From Isoetes taiwanensis (Eukaryota; Streptophyta; Lycopodiopsida; Isoetales; Isoetaceae): DNA of 64,000 nucleotides. Every line of letters begins with the position of its first letter. Within the stretch, counting starts at the first letter, position 1. Below, one piece after another: positions 20,059-32,222 of this stretch. The position numbers were made by a program, and so were the translations under genes. Below the pieces are notes generated by a model, which was not told the DNA's origin, did not search any database, and saw only the letters and a program-made list of their open reading frames with translations. The stretch lies in assembly GCA_021234155.1 (NCBI GenBank), contig JAJEKV010000018.1:20757252-20821251 (forward strand). Reading direction: 5' to 3'.

Positions 20059-21490
20059 GTGTCGGAACTCTGGCAAGTCACTGATCTCACCTTTCGCCCA
20101 CAGCCCATCAGTCAATACCGCTCCTTCCTCAAGAACAAGAAAGCCAGATATCTCACAGAGCACCATCAACAGATGTTCGGTCTCCTGGATCGGCATCCCA
20201 GGACAATCTGGAGAAAGGTATTGAGCAAGGCTGTACAACCCACAGGGAACATCACCTCGGAGCAATGGGTACAGTACTTGGGGCCGGGCAACAGTGCCTC
20301 CACAGATGGGCCTGGCTCTGGTCATCACAGAGGGGGATGTCATCATGGGCCTGCAACGCCTAGCTAATGGGAAGGCAGCAGGTTTAGATGGCATACAGGC
20401 AGAACTTCTAAAGTGGGCTGGGCCTCTAATGGTGCCTGTCCTCATGGCACTATTCAATAATGTATTGCAAGAAGGCTTCCCTCCACAGTGGACCACTAGT
20501 AGAGTTGTGCCCATATGCAGGGGACCCTCAATGCCCAGCCAACTATCGCACTATTATGGTTAGCTCTCTCTTTGCAAAACTGTTGGCTGGCATCCTTGAG
20601 CAGCGGCTGACCATGGAAAGAAGAGGCAGATGTGCGGGCTTTGACACAGGCAGGCTTCCAGCCCAGGCATTCCGCCATTGATCATGTCCACTCTGCGCGC
20701 GCTGATTGAGGATAGCAGGAATCACCGGCAAAACCTGTATTGTTGTTTCGTGGATTTCGCAAAAGCTTTTGACACAGTGCCCCGGGACAGATTGCGGCAG
20801 CTGGGGACCTGTGTTGACTTGCAGAATGCAACATACAGGCTATACAAGGAATGCTCAGGACGTATCACATCATCAGGATAGTCGGTAGTCAGTAGTATTG
20901 GAGTACGTCAGGGTTGCTCCCTGTCCCCCGCACTCTTTGGCCTATACATTGATAAGCTGAAAGGTTAGCTTTTTGAACACGAACGTGCGGGCGCCCATCT
21001 CATGCATCATACAATCCGGCAACTCATCTATGCTGACGATGTCGACCTCCTAGCCTATACTCCAGAGGACATGCAACATCACCTGGATGCTCTTGACACT
21101 TTTTGTCAATTCACTGGCATGCGAGTTAACTTGGCCAAAACTAGGGTGTTGCTAGTTTCGTCATCCCGTCAGCCAAGGCTTCCCTCATTCACTTACCAGG
21201 GACAAGATGTAGAGGTGGCTCCGACCTACAAGTACTTGGAGATTGAGTTCTCTACTACCACCCGCTGGGATGCTGCCATCAGATTGCGTGTCACGACGGG
21301 TTGGAAAGCACTATATGCTATGCAGAGCAACAACCACAAGACAGAGTTGTATGCCTGGGGCCACCAGTCACACCTATTTAGGGCCTTTGTCGAGCCGGTT
21401 CTCCTGTACGGGGCAGAAGTGTGGGGTCTGATGATATCCCTCCTCACCTGGAATGATCTCGAGCAGATGCAAAAAGCCTTCTTGGCATGA
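20059..21490 (+). pseudogene. LINE reverse transcriptase
   Basis: The blocks LANGKAAGLDGIQAELLKW, YRTIMVSSLFAKLLAGIL, CCFVDFAKAFDTVPRDRL, GVRQGCSLSPALFGLYI and IRQLIYADDVDLLAYT (YADD at 21029-21040) form the standard LINE RT core. The thumb follows (FTGMRVNLAKTRVLLVS and LFRAFVEPVLLYGAEVWG). The frame changes at about 20520, 20680 and 20880, and a stop lies at 20969. The catalytic aspartates survive. Confidence 0.9.
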
Positions 21491-22174
21491 GCCCTTGGGG
21501 TAAAGTCCACGATTCCATACCAGATCCTACTCCAGGAGACAGGTTTTCTACCCCTTCAACGGGCTGCATTGGAACGTCATATTATTTACTTCCAGAAGAT
21601 GGTCGCTATGGGTGATACATGTTTGGCCAACCTTGCTTTGGCCGTAGCAATGGGTCCCCAATGCCTCAAAGCCCGCTGAAAGGACAAGCAAGCTCAGTGG
21701 TTCTCACGTTGGGATGTACAGGACAGATGCGTACAAGTACGGACAAAGAAGGATCACAATGCACTAAAGCTGTACCTACATGCTAGTTTCCTTCACAAGC
21801 TCTGGGATGCAGATGCTCTGACACATGTTAAGATGGCACACTATCAGCAGTAAGTCAATCCTAGGCTCACGAGAGGCCCACACCAGTACTTGTACACCCA
21901 TTTGTCCATGGAAAAGTGCAGATTCATAGTTTCCATTCGCACGGGTGCACATCGTCTCTGCATTGAGACAGGGCGTTGGACTCGGGAAGCATGGGAGGAT
22001 AGGCTTTGTCAGCGTTGCCACCAGAGCACTATTGAAGATGAATGTCATGCCCTCCAGATCTGCCCAGCCTTTGCCCATATCCAAGCGCGGTACATTTGGT
22101 TAGTTGTGTCTGACCAGCCGGTGCATGAGTTATTAAATACGGGGTCCGTGGGCTTGTTGGGGTCATACTTCTAG
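21491..22174 (+). pseudogene. LINE ORF2 C-terminal region with CCHC-like zinc motif
   Basis: After a TGA near 21488 the frame continues with LQETGFLPLQRAALERH. It ends with CIETGRWTREAWEDRLCQRC and EDECHALQICPAFAHI, a C-x2-C, H, C arrangement typical of LINE tails. The stop is at 22172. The same block recurs as an isolated fragment near 59.25 kb. Confidence 0.8.
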
Positions 22175-22391
22175 GAGGTTATGGATACACGGACTCAGTT
22201 GTGTCCTTTGGGACAGTATTGAATTGTCGTATACAATTGTACAGTGTACCAGCATACTTATTACTAGTAAGGTTTTCCCTCGAAAACCCTTCGGGGCGGG
22301 GGTTTTTTAATCCTGACAGTAATACGGTTGCTGCTTCTTTTTGTTTGGGTCCCATAGGCGATAAAAAATCGATTCTATTCTATTCTATTCT
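22175..22391 (+). repeat. LINE 3' UTR with hairpin and ATTCT tail
   Basis: Around 22283-22310, AAAACCC and GGGGTTTT flank a GC-rich loop, giving a stable hairpin. Then gggtcccatagg and the tail follow. The hairpin, the ggtccca box and the simple tail also occur at 63.1 kb in inverted orientation. Confidence 0.8.
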
Positions 22392-24110
22392 TTGCACTAC
22401 TCTGCTCTATAGGCTACGGTCGTAAACGATGATCATGTATAGTATATCATACATCGTTATATCCCCTTCCATATAACATTGTTCGATTATTTACCGTTCA
22501 ACTCTCATACAGTTAAGAATTGCACATTACGCGTCATTTCAAACTTGATCACTTTGAACATGACAACTTTTGTGTGACTCATAATTTCGCGTTGCCTCTT
22601 AAAGGTGGGGAGACTCGCCTCCAACATGCCATATGTTGGCCCAAAGCAAGAACAATCTTGATGCTGAGGACAACATAATTTTCAAGGTGGAGAGGATGTG
22701 ATGTTTCACATATTTATACGCCCTTTGGGTATAAATACATGACACGTCACTATGAATAATTAATGGTAAACCTGCTAACTTGGGCAAGGCAAACCTGCTA
22801 ACTTGGGACACCCAAATTGGGGTTTCCACCCCCAATTTGCCCCAATTCGATTTGGGGAGGGGGATTGGAGGAGGAGGAGGAGCTTATTCAACCTGCAAAG
22901 CATGGAAAACCTGAGAGATGGGAGATCTAGCTCAGATACTGGTTGGTAGGCTTAGTTAGCTTGAGATTCTAGCTAGGAACTAACCCATGCTTGTTAGATG
23001 GATGATTAGTCTCTCTATTTTATGTTCTAGATGAGATTGTGATGGATGTATCAGATATGAATGCTCTCTTTCTGTTCCTCCTGTGTTGTATGGGTCAAAG
23101 AGGGGTAGAGACCTAAAGGCCATCTAGGGTTAGATATGCTCCCAGTTAGAACCCCTTAAATCCCAAGAGCCCACCTGACTATGGATGCTATGATGTGATT
23201 CAGCACCAAATAACGAGTATGATGGTGAATTGGAGTGGGGTCTTGTCTAGCTTGGCTACATGACTCCTATAGTGTGCTAGGTTTATAGCCGGTCACTGAG
23301 TGGGCCGGGTATGGGTCTGACACTCCCTGGGTCGCAGGAGACGTGCCTATATGGATGTTCTGGACTCGAATGGGCACGGAGAGCTAGCCTTTAGATTTAG
23401 GGGAGTAAGTCGGGTACAGATGCGGGAGTCATTGAGTTAGTGGCACGTGTAGCACACCCAGGGATCCGTCATGCTCGGGGAGGGGACGCCTCCCTGACCT
23501 GCCTCATCGGACCAGGGAGATATAACCCAGAATCGTTTCATAGGGTGATTCCATGGGATTGCATCTCTGGAGGGCTACAATCACGCCATAGCATATCTCA
23601 ACCTATCTGCAAAGTGTGCACAAGAGGGGCGGATGGAGTGGACTACCCTAGTCATTGTTCTATGCCAGTCAACGCCATGTTATACTTCTGTCTGTTATTA
23701 TCCGGAGGCCTTGACTGTCAGTCGACCCCCATGAGTCTAAGCCCGAGGTAGAGCCCTTATTTATGGTGCATTTCCTTTCTTATGTTGGTATTATGTTATT
23801 AGTTGTACTGATGATGATCGTGGTGGCATATTATTTATTAGTATTGTTGTCAGGTGCTAACACGTATGTATGCCTCCGCTACATAGGATTCCCATAGAAG
23901 GCGTGGGACGAATGACACCTCCATGTCCTTCACCCGGACACTTGGACATCACAAGTGGTCCAAGTCAGACAGAGGGCCTTTCTGTGGTGATGGAGTCGCC
24001 ATGAGAAGGGAATTTCTCGTATTTATATGATGGGATCATCATATGGATTTGGAGAGCGTCACAGAGGTGGTGACAATCTTAAAGTGAACAAACTAGCGAG
24101 AAGTACCGAG
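22392..24110. other. GC-richer non-coding block, possibly LTR-derived
   Basis: TATA-like gggtataaatac at about 22727 follows a palindrome-like tgatgtttcacat. From 22850 to 23760 the DNA is GC-richer, with a weak plus ORF (23440-23751) that matches nothing known. At about 23990 the minus strand reads TGGCGACTCC, like a plant retroelement primer-binding site, but no paired LTR was found. Confidence 0.4.
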
Positions 24111-26253
24111 ATAAAGCAATGCTTCCAAAATGCTAATTTTCTATTATAAAACGTACTAACCAACAATATTCCTTTCTAATAATTTGTCTAAGTAAATATT
24201 CTTTTCAACAATCTAATCTAATTAAATGCAAAATTGAATCCAAGTCAAAAACTACCCAAGCTTCATGTTGTGCCTTTTTGCTAGTTTTTTTTTTTGTTTC
24301 TCTTTGAATTTTTCTGGGCCACAATCCATATATCTCTTTGGCTGCCACGTTGTTTTGTGCAGCCATCAAAATCTCTCACTGGTTGCCACGTTGTTTTCTT
24401 AGTTTCCTCTGCTACTTTTTTTTTTGTTTCTGGACCATAAGATGTAAACAGGTGGTTTCATTTTTCCTTCTTCAGCAAGCAAGCAAGCCGGATTCCGTCT
24501 GTTTGAAAGCAATCCACATGCGTCTTTCTCTGCAAAAAAGCAACATCCGTCTTTCTCGCCAGCGCCACCTTTGAATTTCTGCGCAAGCAACTAAGAGATG
24601 TTTGAAGCTTTTGGAGGAGGAATGATGCTGGCGGATGGCCCGATGATCTACATAGCATCCTAAACCCTTTGGACATTGAATTTTTGAACAATTCTACTTT
24701 CCTTTTTTCCGATTTTCAGTCGGATTCCAGGCAGTTATGGTATCCTTGTTTATTCTTCTGTCCTCAAAATTGTCATTCGGATCTGAAAAATAATGGTAGA
24801 TTTTTTGGAGTATTTCCATCATATTTGAGCCCATTGATTCTTTTTGGAAAAGATCGTTGCCTCTGGTTCTTGGCATTTGGTGCAGGCACGTTTCTGTAAG
24901 AAGGTGTTTACTGCTATTTTTTTGACACATATCTTTTTTCTATCTCTATATAATGTCTAATAAGCTGGACTCCATCCATAGCCACTATTCAGACAGAACA
25001 AGTTCCATGCCACGGTTCAATTGCCCTATTGCACCTTGAAAGAGTACGAATTCTGAAAAATCTAATTGGTCCTGCTGTAAGATATTATGTGTTTTTTCTA
25101 TGTTCGTTGGTTTGTTTCAATCATCATGTTTTCTCCTTCAGCATTTGATGCTTCATTGCCAGATCAAAGCATGTTCTGCACTTCGTCATCCTACATCAAA
25201 CACATGTAAATCACACTATAGCCAAGAACCAATCCGTTCTTCATGGCCAAACAAAAGTTCAAGATGTGGTTCTTTTTTAAGAAGCTGGTCGTCTAATTCA
25301 TAGTGCATTTGAGAGAAGCATTTAGAAGCACCTATTTCATATTCGTTCAACTCCCTTCTAGAGCAGTAATTATTGATGTGCTTGCAATTTTAGCAATTGA
25401 TAAAAATTGTTTCAAATGTCTGCAGAATAGCCCAATGATATATATCAAGACCAACCGAGGATGATGTAAATCGATATAAATAATTAATTAATGTCGTCTA
25501 AATCTATTTTTTTAATTCTTTATTAGTTAGGTAGACAACAACATTGCAATGGACCCATTTATATTAGTTATTACCATCTGCATAAGGAAGAGGTCAAGTG
25601 AAATCAACAATGACTTATATGTAGTCTATAAATGGATGAAAAAGAGTTCAATTCCGAGTGTATGGTTGTCAAAGCAATACGTTTTGTATATTTAATGTGG
25701 TGACTTATAGGTCCTTAAAATATCCATTAAGCAAAAATGTGGCATTTGGAATCTATCGTCCAATAGAGTTGGATGAAGCTAGCATATAACTTGGAAATTG
25801 GACGATAGTCTCCTTATCTACACATTTAACATATCTAGATTAATTGGAATGAGGGACTTGCTTATGCCACAAACATGTGTTTACGTAGAGATCATATACG
25901 AATTAACACGCCAAGAGTTGCATGCTATTTGTACCTAATTCCAAGCTTTAGCATCAAGGTTCCAAACTTCATCCCAAATCATTCTAATGGGAAATTTTGC
26001 TTGCAATGTTATCTTTGACTACTAATATTTCCACCCCAATTGTAGGCCTCAAAAGTTTAATTCAACTTTGGCTTGCGATTTAACGGAGGGGGTATAATAT
26101 ACACCTTTCCAACTTCATACAAATTTCCAAACTGCAAGTGAGTCGGTAAGAGAAATGTTCGTGGTGGCCTTCGCTGTTGCGATAAATTTCTTGTAATCAT
26201 AAAAAAATAAGAGTTTTTAGATAGCATTCATAGTGATCGCTAATCTTTTCATT
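24111..26253. other. AT-rich stretch, no gene recognised
   Basis: Small frames occur (for example 24338-24574 and 24669-24899) without motifs. A short duplication ggttgccacgttgttt is present near 24340 and 24382. Nothing else is supported. Confidence 0.6.
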
Positions 26254-27180
26254 TTGTCTTCTTTGAACTTTTGTTTTAAGTACGATATATAATCTATATA
26301 TGTTCTTATGTTTGTTGTGTTATGGACAACCATGAAACCGGTCTGGAATGCCTATTCGATATTCTAAAACTCATATTGCTTTGGGATATATTCTATGGTG
26401 CATATGGCTTTGGAGTTTATATGTAAGTGATCCTACGGTCTAGATTGATCTTGATCCTGATTGTGGTCCAAGATCTTATAGCTCATGTTGCTTTGGATAT
26501 ATCCTACGGTGCAGTTGGCTTGGAGATTTATATGTAAGCGATCCTACAATGAATATTGTTTGGGGTTTATATGCAAGTGATTCTACGTATGTATATAAAC
26601 AGCCATATCTTGGCAATGCATCTGCACCTAGACGATCTGGATCATAAGATCTGGTGGATTTTGAAAGCTTCCTAGTAGCCTATCTTGTTTGATCGCCCAT
26701 CTTATTCGTTTAGCCAGACTTGGCAGTCCATCTACACCTGGGCGATCTGAACTGTCAAATCTGGTTGCTTTGAAAAGCTTCCTGGCAGCCCATTTGGTTC
26801 TTTCGTCCGTTTATTAGGGATCTCCCACTTTATAATTTAGATATGCTAAATTTTTATATCGAGGGGAAGTCGAACCCTCACCCTCATCACCTCACAAGGG
26901 GGATCTGGAGAGGAACTCTTTAACCAACTCTCCAAAACTTCTAATGTTGAACATTTTTTATTACTTTCTTATTCTTTCTGGAAGCTAATGGAATCAAGAC
27001 ATTCTAGGGTGTCCTAGGATGTACGCCCATGAGTTAATATCTCAAGTCTAAAATACAAAGTTTAGGCTCTAATCAATATAAAACATTGTAGAATGTTCTA
27101 GATATCTATGAGTAAGCACTTCAGTCCAAAAAAAAAAATATTTCAAAGATGTTGCAAAGAGAATGTTGTAGAACATCATG
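26254..27180. repeat. 0.93-kb repeat, copy 1
   Basis: It matches 28345-28648 plus 30998-31630 almost base for base apart from scattered changes. The common start is ttgtcttctttgaactttt and the common end is gtagaacatcatg. It contains internal near-duplications (tatatcctacggtgca) and a SINE-like head on the minus strand. No ORF is convincing. Confidence 0.9.
26863..26935 (-). repeat. tRNA-like SINE head inside repeat copy 1
   Basis: The minus strand shows GGTTAAAGAGTTCC (A-box-like) and, about 45 bases on, GGGTTCGACTTCCC (B-box). This spacing suits an RNA polymerase III promoter of a SINE. The same pair is in copy 2 near 31305-31380. Confidence 0.5.
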
Positions 27181-28344
27181 TGGTGTCACGTTATCTCAAA
27201 GCCTAGACTATCCATGTGTCCTAAAAAATGAGTTGGACACTTTCATCGCCATTAGATGTTGATCTAAGAAAATGTTGATCTAGGAAAATAGACGATTCAT
27301 AAAAATAAGCCAATGATTGTGAAATTTTGCTTCAAACAATCTTCTTGTCGATTCCGAATCCACTCTGTGTTTGAATTAAGATATGAGGCATTTCAATTTG
27401 AGCTCGACTTTGTCCTTCTTCTCGTGGTGGGCAAGCAGCTACTTTATTTTTTCGTTTTGTGCAGTCATGTATCGTAATTCTGGTGCAAATCAAAAATTCA
27501 GCAAAGCATTTTTTCTGCGAACAGATTAGCTCATTTTCTATAAATAAATATGGCCTGCGATTTAATTTGGTAAGGTATTATGTTGCCCTTATTAAGTGCA
27601 TGGATTACGATCAATAGGCAAAACTACTGCTATTCTCTAAGCTTGGCCATTGATAAAAAAAGTTTCTAGCTTGATACCTTCCTTTTTACCTATTTATTTC
27701 CAATGTTTTGTCTATGTAACATTCATTTTGTATTTACAGACGCTTGTAAAGCTTCGTCTTTCCAGAAGACCATTCAAAACTATAGAGAAGGAATTATTTG
27801 ATATGCTATCTTGCTGTGGTGCTGAATCAAGCTGAAATGAGCTTGTGAAGAATCAAATCTTCAAGCTCCATCTGTGACAGATGGTTATACATGCCAGAAT
27901 GCGGATATGCTCTGAAGATTAGGTTTGATTACTGCACAGTCAAATCACATTTAAAGTACTATCAGCTACTACGAATGCACCTGCCTGCTAAACTAAGGGA
28001 AAGACGAATCCTTTGTTTTTTGCGTTTACAGCACATGGAATTTATTGATATTTTTTTTATCTGCGCATGTTTGAGACTTCTTACTAGGCCTATAGCCATC
28101 TTTGAACTGTTCTGCAATGTTTTGCCACCTTCAACCATCTTTTCCTTGTTTGTTCATAACAAATCTTGGGTTCTAAAATTTTCATGCCATAAGCTTGGCC
28201 TTCAAAAAAGCCTGCCAATAATGCTTCAAGTGTGCTTCCTTTGTGCAGTTTTTTAAATTCTGGACGTCAACAGGGAATAGGGTTTTGTAGCAAAAATTGA
28301 ATGCTTTTGCAGGCTAAAGGAAGTAGTACAAATGTCATGGCTGC
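27181..28344. other. AT-rich spacer between the repeat copies
   Basis: No gene is recognised. Plus-strand frames at 27650-27835 and 27891-28256 lack motifs and codon bias. Confidence 0.6.
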
Positions 28345-28648
28345 TTGTCTTCTTTGAACTTTTGTTTTAAGTACGCTATATAATCTATATTCTATATATG
28401 TTCTTATGTTTGTTGTGTTACGCGATAACCATGAAATCGATCTGGAACGCCGATCCAATATTCTAAAATTCATATTGTTTTGGGATATATCCTTTGGTGC
28501 ATATGGCTTTGGAGTTTATATGTAAGTGATCCTACGGCCCAAATTGATCTTGATCTTGATTGTGGTCCAAGATCCTATAGCTCATGTTTCTTTGGATATA
28601 TCCTACGGTGCAGATGGCTTGTGGGTTTATATATAAGCAACCTAGGAA
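28345..28648. repeat. 0.93-kb repeat, copy 2, left part
   Basis: Matches the first third of copy 1 (26254-26545). It is cut at about 28648, where LINE sequence begins; homology resumes at 30998. Confidence 0.9.
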
Positions 28649-28839
28649 GTTCTGGAAAGGACTGAAAGTGAAGGGAGAGTGGAATAGAAAACCAGAGAAT
28701 GCAGAGCAGAATGTCCGAGGGATCGAATGGGAGGAATACCTTGAGAAACTATAAAAGACAGGGGCCTCACCAATGCCTATATCCCCTCCCTCCCCTCCCC
28801 ATAGGAGGCAAATCAACCGTGTTTCAGCACGCAGAAGTG

Positions 28840-30057
28840 ATGATTGCTCTACACAAAATGTCCAATAACAGAGCTCCAGGCCTTTACGGACTGACTGTCA
28901 AACTACTGAAATGTGTAGACACAGTAATTGGGAAGCAGGTCACCGGGATATTTAATGGCGTAGTCCACACAGGGTTGCCAGATAGATGGACATACAACAG
29001 GGTGATACCCCTACATAAGGGAGGAAGCAGGGAAGAGCTTGGGAACTATAGGACGATAATGGTAAGCTGTATCTTTGCCAAGTAGTTCGGGAAGGTGCTG
29101 GATAATAAACTGAAACATTGGGCAGAAACAGAAAACCTAAGAGCACAAGGGCAGGCAAGCTTCAGACCTGAACACTCAACCACAGACCATTTGGTTAACC
29201 CTCTGGATACTAATAGAGCAAAGCAAATCATAGGGAAAGAAGATAATATGCTGCTTTGTAGATTTTAGAAAAGCATTTGACACCGTCCCAAGAGAGAAGT
29301 TGTTACAGAGACTAGTAGATATGCAGGCCCCAGAAGACATGGTAGGATCGATAGCATGACTATACCAGAGAGTATATGCAAAAATGGAACAGGAAGGTCA
29401 GGCGATAGATTGTGACACAGGAGTTAAACAGAGGTGCCCCTTGTCCCCGACACTATTCTGTATCTACATAGATGCATTAGAAGGTTTCATCGCAGAAAAT
29501 CAGGGGGATGCAGACGCCCCCACACTGGGGGACACTAGGGTACCTATCATGCTGTATGCTGATGATTTAAGCATGATGGCTACAAAGAATAAGTGTATAC
29601 GCAGGTTACTAGGGCTACTAGAGGCCTTTTGCGAAAGAACATGATTAATAGTAAATCTCGCGAAAAACAAAATAGTTACGTTTGGCACCAGGAATAAGCA
29701 CATTCTCTTCAAGTATATGGGGACAGAACTAGAAGAATCGACAGAATACAAATATCTAGGATACGATGCATACGGCACAGGCAATTGAGGGGAGTGGATG
29801 CCAGATTCTAGGCAGCCACTGGAAGCTATTTTAATATGAAAAACTTCTGTAATAGGAGCAGAATAGTTGACTGGGAGATCAAGTGTTACCTATTTAATAC
29901 AGTGGTTACGTCAACACAGCTATATGGAACAGAGGCATGGGGGCTCGGCCTATCAGACAAAAAGTGGGACAAGCAAGAAGGGATTTTCAGACAATGGCAT
30001 AGACAAGAGTTCAGAGTGCGGGCAAACATACCTCTGACAGCCATGGTATATGAGACA
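28840..30057 (+). pseudogene. RT of the truncated LINE
   Basis: Motifs in order are MIALHKMSNNRAPGLYGLTV, LPDRWTYNRVIPLHKGG and NYRTIMVSCIFAK then TAG, followed by GVKQRCPLSPTLFCIYIDAL and IMLYADDLSMMA (YADD at 29555-29566). Next come LAKNKIVTFGTRNK and TEYKYLGYDAYG. QLYGTEAWGLGLSDKKWD is the late conserved block. Stops occur near 29083, 29642 and 29787, plus one frame change around 29250. Confidence 0.88.
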
Positions 30058-30210
30058 TGATAGAGACCAATGGAGGTAAGAGCATGGGAAAGGACCTTCA
30101 TATACTTGATGAAAGACAACATGGGCTGTTATACTAGGAAGCTATCAACAATCGCAATCAGCGAGTCCGCCAAGTCACATATCATCACAGGCAGCGGGTG
30201 ATTCAGGGAG

Positions 30211-30795
30211 GTGGCAATATGGACCAGAGAGATGGGACTAAACCTGAGTGATCTAGTAAATGAAGGAAAATGGAATGAAGACTGGACCAAAATAGCAATG
30301 AGAGCATGGTTACAAAAACACAGCAGTCCCAAAACACCCTGGCTAACAGCAGTCTTCAACCCGGATCAACAGATAGGACAGTCAACGTACAGAGACAACC
30401 TAATAGGGAAGACAAGAAGGGACACATTAGCAAGATTTAGGATGGGGAGCCACGATCTAATTATTGAAAAGGACAGATGGAGGAAAGTGGAAAGAGAGAA
30501 CCGGATCTGCAGAATCTGTAACATAGGGAAAGTAGAGGACGAGAACCACATGCTCAACGAATGTACAGTGTATGAAGACATCAGAAGCAAGTACAGGAGT
30601 ATAAGATGGGGACAGCCAGCAGATATCCTAATGACAAGAGTGGATACAATAAAAGACCTGGCAAATGCAACCAGGGAGATGATAACAACGCATCGGGAGG
30701 TGCACAAAGAAAGAGGGCTTATAATACAAACCACCAGAAAGGTGGGACATTTGGAGCCCGAAAAAAGCTCAGCTAAAAGCTCAGCTAAAAGCTGA
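30211..30795 (+). pseudogene. C-terminal region of the truncated LINE ORF2
   Basis: An intact frame of 194 codons is Arg/Lys/Glu-rich and contains the zinc motif RICRICNIGKVEDENHMLNE followed by CTVYEDI. It ends with two SSAKSSAKS-like repeats and a TGA. The equivalent region of the longer LINE has CQRCHQSTIEDECHAL, so the two are homologous. Confidence 0.75.
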
Positions 30796-30997
30796 TGATA
30801 GCGACGCACCACCGCGCGGCCATGATGTCGATTATAAGCGGGTGCCGGTACCAATAGAAAATAAGGAAAGCCCTCCGAAAGGGCTACAATGTATCAGCAT
30901 GTTGCACTAGTAGCACTCTTTGGAAGCTCGCCCATGCTACATCAGTCCGGGGGCCTCAGGGCACTGGGACAATAACTCTATTCTATTTTATTCTATA

Positions 30998-31630
30998 TGG
31001 TTTGGGGTTTATATGCAAGTGATCCTAGATATGTATATAAACAGCCATATCTTGGCAATGCATCTGCATCTAGACGGTCTAAACCATAAGATCTGGTGGG
31101 TTTTGAAAGTTTCCTAGCAGCCCATCTTGTTTGATCGTCCATCTTATTCATTCAGCCAGACTTGGCAGTCCATCTACACCTGGGCGGTCTGAGCTGTCAA
31201 ATCTGGTTGCTTTGAAAAGCTTCATGGCGGCCCATCTTGTTCTTTCGTCCATTTCTTAGTGATCTCACACTTTATAATTTAAATATGCTAAATTTTTATA
31301 TTGAGAGGAAGTCGAACCCCCACCCTCATCACCTCACAAGGGGAAATCTGGAGAGGAACTCTTTGACCAACTCTCCAAAACTTCTATTGTTGAACATTTT
31401 TTTTTTTTTTACTTTCTTATTCTTTCTGGAAGCTAATGGAATCAAGATATTATAGGGTGTCCTAGGATGTACACCCATGAGTAAATACCTCAAGTCTAGA
31501 ATAGAAACTTTGGGCTCTAATCAAAATAAATCATTGTAGAATGTTCTAGATGTCTATGAGTAAGCACTTCAGTCCAAAAATAAAAAGATTTCAAACATGT
31601 TGCAAAGAGAATGTTGTAGAACATCATGTA
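30998..31630. repeat. 0.93-kb repeat, copy 2, right part
   Basis: Resumes with ggtttggggtttatatgcaa and parallels copy 1 (26556-27180) to gtagaacatcatg. It includes the same SINE-like head (minus strand, about 31305-31380) and a longer T run. Confidence 0.9.
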
Positions 31631-32030
31631 ATGTTCTAAAAGCCCATGTATAAGCACCTCCACCTATCCACCTCAAGTCCAAAATATAAAGTTTGAACTC
31701 TAATAAGAAAATAAATTGTTCTATGATGCTCGACACTGTTCTAGAATCTCGCAGGTAAGCACCTCAGCCCATAAATAGAAAGTTTTATTGCAAAGAAGTG
31801 TGCTCTAATCAAAATAGAATGTTATACAATGTTCTAGAGGCCAACGGGTAAGCACTTCAATAAAAAAGCTTTGAAAACATTTGCAAACGAGGGGCTTACA
31901 TCAAAGAAGAATACATTCTAGAAGCTCATAAAAAAGCACATGAATTCAAATAGAAAGTTTTCAAAAATGTTGCAAAGAATGCGTTGTAATCAGAATAGAA
32001 TTTTATAGACGGGCTATGAGCCCCTTACAA
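31440..32030. repeat. Degenerate tandem repeat, unit about 100 bp
   Basis: Phrases such as aatgttctaga, gtaagcacttca, aatagaaagtttt and ttgcaaagaatg recur at roughly 100-base intervals, increasingly diverged. The same unit forms the end of repeat copy 1 (26990-27180). Confidence 0.7.
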
Positions 32031-32222
32031 CAAATAAACAGGCTGCAAAGGGAAAAGCAGTAACTGGCAGATCCTCATACACAACTGGATTATTATTATT
32101 ATTATTTTTTTTTTAAGGACGACAAGCTTTATTCACCAAGTAAGAACTAGAGCAACATAAAATGCAAAGACAGGATTATAACCTCAGTGGACAAACCGAT
32201 CTAACTGAGCACAACTACCTGC

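Larger units (their letters stand above)
17331..22391 (+). mobile_element. APE-type LINE, nearly full length, broken, ATTCT tail
   Basis: The order on the plus strand is a coiled-coil ORF1, a Pro/Thr/Ala linker, an apurinic-type endonuclease, RT and a C-terminal zinc motif. A 3' UTR follows, with a GC-rich hairpin and a tail of ATTCT units (about 22374-22391). The left limit is not defined. Many stops and frame changes mean it cannot be active. Related 3' ends occur at 31.0 kb and 63.1 kb. Confidence 0.88.
28645..30997 (+). mobile_element. 5'-truncated LINE inserted in repeat copy 2
   Basis: It begins inside the region before RT (KFWKGLKVKGEW and WEEYLEKL) and lacks ORF1 and endonuclease. 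It ends after a hairpin (AGCCCTCCGAAAGGGCT, about 30872-30888) and a tail of ATTCT/ATTTT units. Its RT is related to, but clearly different from, the LINE at 17.3-22.4 kb. Confidence 0.88.
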
